From JAYWGN01 sp043778255 (lineage in GTDB: Bacteria > Bacteroidota > Bacteroidia > Chitinophagales > Chitinophagaceae): DNA of 64,000 nucleotides. Shown piece by piece: positions 52,759 to 60,931 of the stretch. The stretch lies in the NCBI GenBank assembly GCA_043778255.1, contig JAYWGN010000002.1, positions 62,001 through 126,000 on the forward strand. Direction: 5' to 3'. Made by a program: the position numbers and the translations under genes. Position 1 is the first letter of the stretch. Each line of letters opens with the position of its first letter. The notes beneath the pieces are model-generated. The model was not told where the DNA came from and did no database searches. It saw only the letters and a program-made list of their open reading frames with translations.

Positions 52759-54036
52759 ATGTATAAAATACCTGAATATGCACAAAAAACTTTAGATATT
52801 TATAATAGTTTTGATTGGAATCAAGTGGTTCAAATGCATTTAGATGAAGTAAATTTAATTAATAATGATGTAAAGATACACGGTGAAACTGTTACTTCAT
52901 TTGGTAATGCCAGTTATTTGGGTTTCCATAAAGATGAAAGAGTAATAGAAGCAGGTGTAAAAGCAATGAGGGAAAAGGGCATACTCTATTGTAGTACAAG
53001 GTCATATACATATATGCCAGAGCATGAAGAATTTGAAGATTTGTTAAGCGAAATTTTTGGTCGACCCACAATAGCAACTGTACAAACTGCAATGGCTGAC
53101 TTTGGTGCAATGCCTTTATTAATGAGCCCTACCGATGTGGCACTTGTAGATACAATGGCTCATGCTACATTACAAAATATGATAATGATACCCAAAGCTA
53201 TGGGTATGACTTTGGATAAGGTGAAGCATAATAGCATGGATCATTTGGAAAGTAAAATAAGATTTTACAGAGAACAAGGAAAGGAAAAAATTTGGTATGT
53301 ATGTGATAGTGTTTATAGTATGTACGGCGATGTAAGTCCAGTAAAAGATATTCTATATTTACTAGAAAAGTACGATAATTTTTATTTATATATTGATGAT
53401 GCTCATGGTATGAGTTGGACTGGCCCTAATGGAGCAGGCTATGCTTGGAAATATATGCCAGTGGGGCATGATAAAGTAGTAATGGCAACATCATTAGGCA
53501 AGGGTTTTGGTATTGGTGGTGGTGCTTTAATATGTCCTAATATTGAAGTAAAAAGTTGGATGAGAAGAACTGGATTGAATCTAGTATTTTGTACACAATT
53601 AAGTAATCAAACTTTAGCATCGGGTATTGAAGTAGCAAAAATACATTTGAGTGACGAAATTTATCTGTTGCAAGATAAGCTGAAAGAAAATGTAGACCAT
53701 TTTATACAAAAAGCAAGAGAACATAATTTGCCTTTTTACGATTACAGCGAATCGCCCTTATTTTATATGATTATCGGTAGTTACGAAAATGGTATTGCTT
53801 TAAATCAAATGCTTCGCAAAAAAGGGTATTATGGTAACCTAGGTATTTTTCCTGCTGTTCCAGCAAAATATACTGGCTTACGCTTATCAATAACAGCCGA
53901 ACATACAAAGGCAGAAATAAATGGACTTATGAAAGCTGTTGACGAATGCCTGATTGAGTTGTTGGCTGCATCTGGCTTAACAAAGGAAGATTTAATTAAT
54001 TCCTTACGTGGCAAAAAAGCTATTGCTCTAAATTAG
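52759..54036 (+). CDS. Alpha-oxoamine synthase family PLP enzyme (serine palmitoyltransferase/KBL-like)
   Basis: A fold-type I PLP enzyme. Seen: FGNASYLGFHKDERVIEAGV, STRSYTYMPEHEEFEDLLSE, YIDDAHGMSWTGPNG (PLP-ring Asp and His), and VMATSLGKGFGIGGGALI with the PLP lysine in SLGKGFG. The start at ATG 52759 is chosen over the TTG at 52723, which adds 12 residues. A TAAATTTG octamer lies at 52682-52689. It condenses an amino acid with an acyl-thioester; serine palmitoyltransferase is plausible in this sphingolipid-making phylum, but the substrate is not certain. Confidence 0.82.
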   Translation: MYKIPEYAQKTLDIYNSFDWNQVVQMHLDEVNLINNDVKIHGETVTSFGNASYLGFHKDERVIEAGVKAMREKGILYCSTRSYTYMPEHEEFEDLLSEIFGRPTIATVQTAMADFGAMPLLMSPTDVALVDTMAHATLQNMIMIPKAMGMTLDKVKHNSMDHLESKIRFYREQGKEKIWYVCDSVYSMYGDVSPVKDILYLLEKYDNFYLYIDDAHGMSWTGPNGAGYAWKYMPVGHDKVVMATSLGKGFGIGGGALICPNIEVKSWMRRTGLNLVFCTQLSNQTLASGIEVAKIHLSDEIYLLQDKLKENVDHFIQKAREHNLPFYDYSESPLFYMIIGSYENGIALNQMLRKKGYYGNLGIFPAVPAKYTGLRLSITAEHTKAEINGLMKAVDECLIELLAASGLTKEDLINSLRGKKAIALN

Positions 54037-54700
54037 GTAATTCTTCTTTTATTTTTTTTGAGTAAATAATTTTTATTTCGTTCAATAGCATTTTTACAAT
54101 AAATAAATTTTTGGCTGTATTTGCTACTATAAAAAATATCCACAATCCTGGGTTTACAAACATATTAGGAAACGTATCTGTAAGTGCAAATAAGAAAAAT
54201 GTACCAGATGTATAAATCATATAGCCAAGTACTAAAAACACTTTTGGATTGTACAATACTAATTGGTCTGGTGAATTAAAAAACATTCTGAAGAATACAG
54301 TAAGTGTACATAACAGTATCATAAACACTGCACCAGCAGCAAGGTTATTGTTAAATATATAAATACCATCTTGTTTTATAGAAAAATAGGCTAATGCCAC
54401 AAAAACTATAGCAACAGATGCAAAAATGTATTTGAATATTTTTTGGTGTATAAGTAAAGAGTATATCATTAACACAAACAATGGCTCCAATATAATATTT
54501 ATCAATGCATACATTTGTTGGTTTTTAGTATCTGTGTATAATATTATAATTATATCAAGTGTTACAGATATAATTGTCCATAATAAGAGCAATTTATATA
54601 CATTTTGCTTTAGCAATTTATATTTCCAAACTAAAAAAAATAAGGGGGCAAAGTCAGCACAAAATGAAATGAAGCCGAAAGTTTTTAATAGAATTGCCAT
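54020..54700 (-). CDS. Hypothetical polytopic membrane protein
   Basis: A 226-residue protein with about seven hydrophobic helices and almost no soluble loops. It ends with a charged cytoplasmic-like tail (EIKIIYSKKIKEELPNLEQ). Similar seven-helix proteins in this phylum often accompany histidine kinases, but none is near. It overlaps the preceding convergent gene by 17 bases. Not recognised further. Confidence 0.65.
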   Translation of the reverse strand: MAILLKTFGFISFCADFAPLFFLVWKYKLLKQNVYKLLLLWTIISVTLDIIIILYTDTKNQQMYALINIILEPLFVLMIYSLLIHQKIFKYIFASVAIVFVALAYFSIKQDGIYIFNNNLAAGAVFMILLCTLTVFFRMFFNSPDQLVLYNPKVFLVLGYMIYTSGTFFLFALTDTFPNMFVNPGLWIFFIVANTAKNLFIVKMLLNEIKIIYSKKIKEELPNLEQ

Positions 54701-54743
54701 AATAATTATGTTTATATTTCTCTCTAACGTAAAAATACTGTTT

Positions 54744-55688
54744 TTATTTTGTTTTAATTAAAAATACTGCTGGTACTGCCCGCTGCCCAGTTTTTTCGGA
54801 TGGGGTTATAGTTTCCTTGCCATTTACTAGCATACAGCTACTGCCACCACCATCGAGGTTGAGGGCTTCTACACACCCTAACTGTTGCAATATTTTGGCC
54901 TCTTGTGCCAAACTTGCACCCTCGGCTATATTGGCAAATCGGCCTTGTATTACCAGTATTATTAGTTTGCCTGTTGCCGTGTAACCCATTGCAGTACGGG
55001 GGTGTTTATCGTTTATGGCCTTGCCGGTAAACATTTGTTCGTACCCATTTGCAATAGCAATTTTACCATTTTGTAGTAGTACTGGGCCACCACCAATAGC
55101 TGTTTGTACCTTCCATTTTTTATACACATTTGGGGGTACAAATGGTTCACCTTCGGCAGCAATTTCATAAGCTTGGCTAGCCTTAGCAAAGGTGGTATTG
55201 CTATCGGTTTTTACCCAAGCTATGTCGGCTTTCCCTCTTTTTGTAATGCCAATTGCACTTCTATTTATAGGTATATTTACGATACTGCTATCGGGCATTT
55301 TTCGCTGTACTTTGGTAATATTATGCCCAATTACCTTCCCTTTTTTAATTACTACATTAAGGTTTTGGTTGGTAGCATAGCTAAAAAATGTACCATTTAC
55401 CACCACTAAGGGTTTATTGTTTTTGGTATAGTATTGGTTTGGGGTAAGTCTACGGTTAAGGGTAGTGTCCACATCAAACACTAAGTTTTTGTTGTTCAAA
55501 TCAGCTTCTATGTAGTAAGCAATATTGGGTTTGCCATCGTACATACTATCGTTGGTAGCATATAATTTTAGCCCAACGGGCAAAGTTACATTTACACTAT
55601 CCACACTATGCCATACCAATTGTGCAGTAAGGTTGTAGTGTTGGGTAAGCATAGCAATGCATATAGCGTAAGTAAGCAGTAGTTTCAT
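54744..55688 (-). CDS. Phosphodiester glycosidase (NAGPA) family protein
   Basis: A 314-residue exported protein (signal peptide MKLLLTYAICIAMLTQ...) with the NAGPA/DUF2233 pattern: PLVVVNGTFFSY, RSAIGITKRGKADIAWV, AIGGGPVLLQNGKI, HPRTAMGYTATGKLIILVIQ and the closing ALNLDGGGSSCMLVNG. It cleaves N-acetylglucosamine or related phosphodiesters in characterised members; the substrate here is unknown. Confidence 0.87.
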   Translation of the reverse strand: MKLLLTYAICIAMLTQHYNLTAQLVWHSVDSVNVTLPVGLKLYATNDSMYDGKPNIAYYIEADLNNKNLVFDVDTTLNRRLTPNQYYTKNNKPLVVVNGTFFSYATNQNLNVVIKKGKVIGHNITKVQRKMPDSSIVNIPINRSAIGITKRGKADIAWVKTDSNTTFAKASQAYEIAAEGEPFVPPNVYKKWKVQTAIGGGPVLLQNGKIAIANGYEQMFTGKAINDKHPRTAMGYTATGKLIILVIQGRFANIAEGASLAQEAKILQQLGCVEALNLDGGGSSCMLVNGKETITPSEKTGQRAVPAVFLIKTK

Positions 55689-55883
55689 AATTATTGGTAA
55701 TTATTAACGCAATGTAAGTATTTGTTAAAGGCTTAGCAAAAATATTTTATAAAAAAAATAAAATAGAGTAGTACTGAACAAACAAAAAAATACACTACAA
55801 TAAATTAAAATTTAATACTCAAAAACTTTACTTATGTAATTTTGTTTTTAATTATCAAATCTGCTCATCATCAAAATCCGTAA

Positions 55884-55923
55884 GGTTCTTGCCCCTCTCC
55901 TTGGAGAGGGGTTGGGGTGAGGT
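55884..55923 (+). repeat. 40-bp palindrome-bearing dispersed repeat, copy 2
   Basis: GGTTCTTG, the palindrome CCCCTCTCC-TT-GGAGAGGGG, then TTGGGGTGAGGT. Exact reverse complement of 29509-29548. Confidence 0.88.
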
Positions 55924-55925
55924 TT

Positions 55926-55950
55926 TATCACATTATCAAATTATCACATT
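55926..55950 (+). repeat. 8-mer repeat block (TATCACAT / TATCAAAT)
   Basis: Three units directly following the 40-bp repeat and directly preceding the ubiD start codon at 55958. Confidence 0.75.
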
Positions 55951-55957
55951 CTAAAAA

Positions 55958-57727
55958 ATGACCTACACCTCCCTCGAACACTGCATATTAGACCTTGAAA
56001 AACATGGGCATCTCCGCCGCATTACCAAGGAGGTAGATCCTAATTTGGAAATGGCACAAATACACTTAAAAACATTTGCAGAGCAAGGCCCAGCATTATT
56101 ATTTGAAAACGTAAAAGGGACAAAGTATAGAGCCGTATCCAATTTATTTGGTACTTTGGAACGGAGCAAATTTATATTTAGGCATACATTGCCAAAAGTA
56201 CAAAAGCTAATTGAATTAAAAAATGAACCCATAAAAGCATTTAAGCAACCGCTTAAATATATAGGCACAGCAGTAGCTGCTATAAAAGCATTACCTCTAA
56301 AAAACCCTATTCATAAGCCCGTATTGTTTGAAGAAATAACCATTGCCGATTTGCCCTTAATAAAGCATTGGCCAATGGACGGCGGAGCTTTTGTAACCCT
56401 GCCTCAAGTATATACCGAAGATATTGAAAACCCTGGTATAATGAATGCCAACTTAGGTATGTACCGCATACAACTTACGGGTAATGAGTACGAACTTAAC
56501 AAAGAAATTGGGCTGCATTACCAACTACACCGTGGCATTGGTGTACACCAAACCAAAGCTAACAAACTGGGCAAACCTTTAAAAGTAAGTATATTTGTAG
56601 GTGGTACACCTGCACATAACGTAGCAGCTGTAATGCCATTGCCAGAGGGTATTAGCGAAATGACTTTTGCAGGTGTGCTAGGCAACCGAAGGTTTAGGTA
56701 TTGCTACAAAGACGGGTATTGTATAAGCACCGATGCCGACTTTGTAATAACTGGCGAAGTATATCCTAACCACAATAAACCCGAAGGGCCATTTGGCGAT
56801 CACTTAGGCTATTACAGTTTGCAACATTTATTTCCGGTAATGAAAGTGCATAAAGTATATGCCAAAAAAAATGCAATATGGGCATTTACAGTAGTAGGCA
56901 GGCCACCACAGGAGGACACAGCCTTTGGGCAATTAATACACGAAATGACGGGCTCAGCATTGCAAAAAGAAATACCCGGTTTGTTGGAGGTAAATGCTGT
57001 AGATGCAGCAGGAGTGCATCCCTTATTATTAGCCATTGGTAGTGAACGTTATACACCTTATACACCTACCAAGCAGCCTGCCGAGCTGCTAACCATTGCC
57101 AACCATATATTAGGCACAGGGCAGTTAAGCCTAGCCAAATTTTTGTTTATTACCGCCGATGATACTCATACAATAAGTACCCACAATATTGCTACTTATT
57201 TACACTATATATTTGAACGTATACAGTTGCAAAGAGATGTACATTTTTACACCAATACCACTATGGATACCTTGGATTATAGTGGCGATGGGTTAAATAC
57301 AGGTAGCAAAGTAGTATTTGCCGCCTACGGCGAAAAAATAAGAACCCTTGCCACACAAGTGCCTGATTGTGTAAAGGCTGTAGGTAATGCAAAGCTAATA
57401 CAGCAGGGTATTGTAGCCTTACAAATGCCAACTTTTACTACCTATACCCAAGCTCAAGTGCAGCTAGAGGAGTTAAATAATACCTTAAAAAATAACCTAG
57501 CCATACTACAAACTGTACCGCTAATAATAGTGTGTGATAATGCAGATTTTGTAGCCGAAACATTAAATAATTTTTTGTGGGTGGCATTTACACGGTGTAA
57601 CCCAAGCCACGATATATATGGAGTTGATAGCTTTACAAAAAACAAACATTGGGGTTGTAATGGGTCGTTAATTATGGATGCCCGTACAAAGCCACACCAT
57701 GCTCCAGCATTACCTATAATTGAGTAA
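55958..57727 (+). CDS. UbiD family decarboxylase (menaquinone pathway type)
   Basis: A 589-residue prenylated-FMN-dependent decarboxylase. Conserved segments: LEKHGHLRRITKEVDPNLEM, KGTKYRAVSNLFGTLERSKF, GTGQLSLAKFLFITADD, and GEVYPNHNKPEGPFGDHLGYY. The length is of the longer UbiD group assigned to menaquinone synthesis in organisms using the futalosine route; no other mqn gene is in view. It normally needs a UbiX partner for its cofactor. The gene ends the repeat-rich stretch and has a convergent neighbour. Confidence 0.86.
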   Translation: MTYTSLEHCILDLEKHGHLRRITKEVDPNLEMAQIHLKTFAEQGPALLFENVKGTKYRAVSNLFGTLERSKFIFRHTLPKVQKLIELKNEPIKAFKQPLKYIGTAVAAIKALPLKNPIHKPVLFEEITIADLPLIKHWPMDGGAFVTLPQVYTEDIENPGIMNANLGMYRIQLTGNEYELNKEIGLHYQLHRGIGVHQTKANKLGKPLKVSIFVGGTPAHNVAAVMPLPEGISEMTFAGVLGNRRFRYCYKDGYCISTDADFVITGEVYPNHNKPEGPFGDHLGYYSLQHLFPVMKVHKVYAKKNAIWAFTVVGRPPQEDTAFGQLIHEMTGSALQKEIPGLLEVNAVDAAGVHPLLLAIGSERYTPYTPTKQPAELLTIANHILGTGQLSLAKFLFITADDTHTISTHNIATYLHYIFERIQLQRDVHFYTNTTMDTLDYSGDGLNTGSKVVFAAYGEKIRTLATQVPDCVKAVGNAKLIQQGIVALQMPTFTTYTQAQVQLEELNNTLKNNLAILQTVPLIIVCDNADFVAETLNNFLWVAFTRCNPSHDIYGVDSFTKNKHWGCNGSLIMDARTKPHHAPALPIIE

Positions 57728-57780
57728 ATAGGGCAAATAAAAATAGTTATTTAAGTAACTTTAGCTTATTAGTAAAAAAA

Positions 57781-57814
57781 GGGTCAATCATTTATTTGTA
57801 TAAATAATTAACCC
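57781..57814 (-). terminator. Intrinsic terminator of the T9SS cargo gene
   Basis: Arms 57781-57795 and 57800-57814 pair over 15 positions with a TTGT loop and two G-U type exceptions; on the minus strand seven T follow. It lies in the convergent gap after ubiD and may act on both strands. Confidence 0.8.
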
Positions 57815-57839
57815 TTAGCACCAGAAAGGATTATAGAAC

Positions 57840-59264
57840 TCAGTTCATTTTTATTATTTTAAAAGCTTGGGTATCGTTTGCAGTAGTAATTGTAATAGTA
57901 TAGTTACCAGCTTTATAGTTTTCTACATTTAATACTATAGTAGTACCGTTACGTTGTATTGCTACAGGCATAGCTTGCCCACTTTGGTTATATACCTTCA
58001 CCGTAGCATTTATTGTAGTATTGGTAAGCTTAAGGTTTACTATATGGGTAGCTATAGTAGGGTACACGTTAATTTTATTTTCGTTGCAACTTAGTTTTAC
58101 CATTTTGCAATCAGTATAATGTACTGCACCATTTTTTTCAACTATTTGTACTCTGTATAGCCAGTTATCGTTTAGTTGAGTGTTATCTGTATAAGTATGT
58201 TTGCCATTTGTAGTAGTAGCATCAGTTGTTATAGTTTGCCAATTAGTATTATTATTACTTTTTTGTACGGTATAGTAGGCTACTTCGCTTTCCAATGCAT
58301 TTTGCCAAGCAATACTAACGTTACAATTAGCTGTAGCCAACACTTGGTAGTGGTGTATCATTAATGGCAATATTGATGAGGTAGAGCCAAATGTAAAAGG
58401 GCTATAATTAGTAACAGGCATACTAGTAACTACACCAGTACTAGTATTAGTGCCACCCATACCACCTTCGCTATTCCACACCGTACCGTCAAAGTGTGCT
58501 ACACGTAAGTTGTGTGGGTCTATATGGTTAAGTGGGTTGCGGGCATCATTCCACTTTAGGGTTATTTGTGCATCGGCTGTGCCAAGGGTTCGGTTAAGTG
58601 TCCAATACTCTTTGTCGTATATACTTATAAGTTCGCCAAAGTAGGTATAATTGCCGTAGCCAACACCAAAGTATTTGCACTGAAAGTCAGTACTACTGCT
58701 AAGGTTAGCAATATCCAAATCGGTTTTGTACGTACCATCACCAATAGGAAAAGTAAAGTCGGTACTACCACGTTTGGTACAATAACCAATTATGTGTTTG
58801 CTATCAGTATAGCCACTATAGGTACTGTTTTCGTATAGTAGCACATCTTGTGTGCTAGTGCCAGTAGTTATATTGCCGTTGGCAAATGTTAAATTGCCCG
58901 TAGTACCATTACCAACACTTACACGGTTTGCTAATACCACATTGCTAGTATTATTTACAATCCAGTTATGGGTTCGGTAGGGTTGTGTACCACTTACAGT
59001 TTGTAGTACACTACCCGTAAAGTACAAGTTGCCACCACCAGCAGCCATATTAGGTTCATCATTTATAAGGTTTTGTAGTATATGTATATTGCCACTTACA
59101 TTATTGAGGGTAGCGGTAGCACCATTTACAAGTGAGCCAGTTATATACACAATATCCGTACTCGATTTTATGTATAAGTCACCAATATTAGTAACGTTTG
59201 TTTGTGCTAAGCATACGTAGTTGCTAAGCAGTATAAGTATAATTATTTGCAATTTGGTTATCAT
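57840..59264 (-). CDS. T9SS type A sorting domain-containing surface protein
   Basis: A 474-residue secreted protein: a signal peptide, a threonine/asparagine-rich beta-strand-repeat region (about 20-310), a fibronectin-like segment with NVSIAWQNALESEVAYYTVQ, and a C-terminal T9SS type A sorting domain (INVYPTIATHIVNLKL ... VYNQSGQAMPV ... AGNYTITI ... FKIIKMN). It is therefore a probable client of the GldKLMN secretion system. The passenger's role is unknown. Confidence 0.87.
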   Translation of the reverse strand: MITKLQIIILILLSNYVCLAQTNVTNIGDLYIKSSTDIVYITGSLVNGATATLNNVSGNIHILQNLINDEPNMAAGGGNLYFTGSVLQTVSGTQPYRTHNWIVNNTSNVVLANRVSVGNGTTGNLTFANGNITTGTSTQDVLLYENSTYSGYTDSKHIIGYCTKRGSTDFTFPIGDGTYKTDLDIANLSSSTDFQCKYFGVGYGNYTYFGELISIYDKEYWTLNRTLGTADAQITLKWNDARNPLNHIDPHNLRVAHFDGTVWNSEGGMGGTNTSTGVVTSMPVTNYSPFTFGSTSSILPLMIHHYQVLATANCNVSIAWQNALESEVAYYTVQKSNNNTNWQTITTDATTTNGKHTYTDNTQLNDNWLYRVQIVEKNGAVHYTDCKMVKLSCNENKINVYPTIATHIVNLKLTNTTINATVKVYNQSGQAMPVAIQRNGTTIVLNVENYKAGNYTITITTANDTQAFKIIKMN

Positions 59265-59329
59265 AGGTTATTTGTGTTGTTGTATTAATAATTAGCGATA
59301 CTTTTTTATATAGTGTTGCCACTAAATGC

Positions 59330-60226
59330 TTAATCAACACTAACACCTGCACTTACATACCCACCTATAGTGTTAAGTAACGATACACCAGTGGCAGTAG
59401 CCGAAAACACCATTATAACCCTACTACTAGCATCTACAGGTATAGCTAAGCTACTAGTAATACCATAAGCAGTATAACCTAAGGCTACAGTACCATTAAG
59501 TGTAGGGCCAAGGTCAATATAAGCATTAGGTATTGGGGTAAATGTATTGCTAGGTGCTACAGCCTTATATAGCTGTGCCCTTACAGTTATATGGCTACCA
59601 ATTAAGCTAAGTGCAGCAGTATTGCTGTACAAAGCCGATATTGATTTTATAAGCCCATTACGAGGTAACGAAAAGCCATAGTTAATATTAACACCAGCAC
59701 CACCTACTAACTCAATAGCCCCACTAGTAAGCCCAATAGCCGATACAGAGTTGCCAAAGCCAACCATGGCCACCGTGCCTACTACACCACCAGCCACAGT
59801 AGTTAAGGTTACCGGTACAGCACTAGCATAAGGTATTATAGTGCCACCCATAGGGCTAAGGCTTTGCCAAGCAGTATTACTATATACAAATTCGGCACTT
59901 TGGTTATCGGGTATGCTTACACCATTAAGCAAAGCACCAAACCCACCGGTGGTATTGTTATATATCATTAAGCGTTGCCCTGCAATGGGTGCAGCAGGTA
60001 CGGTTAAGGTTATGCTAGCCGTAGCAACACCAGTAAGCCTCACCATCGATGTATTGGCAGGTACACTAGCCGCATTAGCTGCTACCGCTATTATTGTTTC
60101 TCTTGTGGTAATAGCACCATTTACATCGAGTGTGGTTAAGGGGTTGGTAGTACCTATACCAACTTGTGCAAGGGTTACAGTAGCAATAGTTAATGCACAC
60201 AATAGTGTAATGATTTTGTTTTTCAT
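59330..60226 (-). CDS. Surface protein with BclB-like C-terminal domain
   Basis: A 298-residue exported protein. After the signal peptide comes VGIGTTNPLTTLDVNGAI, a phrase common in tail-fibre-like surface proteins of this phylum. From about 125 on, GGTIIPYASAVPVTLTTVAG, VGTVAMVGFGNSVS, LIKSISALYSNTAALSLIGS and VIMVFSATATGVSLLNTIGG match the pattern of the C-terminal domain of the Bacillus exosporium protein BclB, as I recall it. No T9SS sorting domain is seen. The Gly-X-Y collagen region of BclB is absent. Probably a structural or adhesive surface protein. Confidence 0.72.
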   Translation of the reverse strand: MKNKIITLLCALTIATVTLAQVGIGTTNPLTTLDVNGAITTRETIIAVAANAASVPANTSMVRLTGVATASITLTVPAAPIAGQRLMIYNNTTGGFGALLNGVSIPDNQSAEFVYSNTAWQSLSPMGGTIIPYASAVPVTLTTVAGGVVGTVAMVGFGNSVSAIGLTSGAIELVGGAGVNINYGFSLPRNGLIKSISALYSNTAALSLIGSHITVRAQLYKAVAPSNTFTPIPNAYIDLGPTLNGTVALGYTAYGITSSLAIPVDASSRVIMVFSATATGVSLLNTIGGYVSAGVSVD

Positions 60227-60931
60227 TTTTATGTTTTAGTGGTTACAGCAAAGCAAAATGCTTTAGCTAATGTAAATGTAGCAGTATTAAGTAGCAGTTG
60301 CCAAGAGCAAAATAACCCAATTATTGGGTTACATTTTTACGGTATTTCATTAGGTGCAATTACTCATTTGTGGTTAATTTACTAAAAAGTAAAGCCAATT
60401 GACTTTTAATTTTTTTTCTATTTGGGTAAATTTGCTTACTTCTTTTCGTTAACTTTTTCTTAAGTAACCCTTTAATATATTTAACGAAAAATCTTAGTTT
60501 CCTTAGCGGTAAAAAATTTAAAGAAATATAAAATTTGTTTTTAAGCCAATTAACCGCTTTTCCTTTTTATTAGTGGGGCAACTATTCCGCAAAAAATATT
60601 TTTATTCAACAAAAAATCAACCCCCCAAAATTTTAAAAACAATTAGATTTACTATAAAAATTGACATTTAAGTACTTATACTAGTTTTTTATAGTAAAAA
60701 CAACATTTATTAGTCAAATCGTAATTTTAAGGCCTAATACGTACCATTTTTTTAATATTTTCAAATTGTTTAGCAATTGTTAATAAATTATTAATTTTTT
60801 CGCCTTAATTTTAATTTAACACACTAACTTGCTAGTTATAACTTAATCAAAAGTCCATTTTACTACAAAAGTAAAGTGGACTTTTTGCGTTATTACTATA
60901 ACAATATTTATACAATTAATTTTAAAAAAAA
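60227..60931. other. 705-bp intergenic region without recognisable genes
   Basis: Very AT-rich divergent gap between the BclB-like gene and the large adhesin gene. It has no coding frame of note. The only clear structure is the hairpin at 60849-60885. A TAAATTTG octamer at about 60427 lacks a partner at the right distance. Confidence 0.6.
60849..60885 (+). terminator. Strong hairpin with T run upstream of the adhesin gene
   Basis: AAAAGTCCATTTTACT (60849-60864) pairs with AGTAAAGTGGACTTTT (60870-60885) with one G-U pair, followed by another T. It has terminator form but lies 47 bases before the start of a + strand gene with no + strand gene upstream, so it may be a 5' leader element or attenuator. 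Confidence 0.65.
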
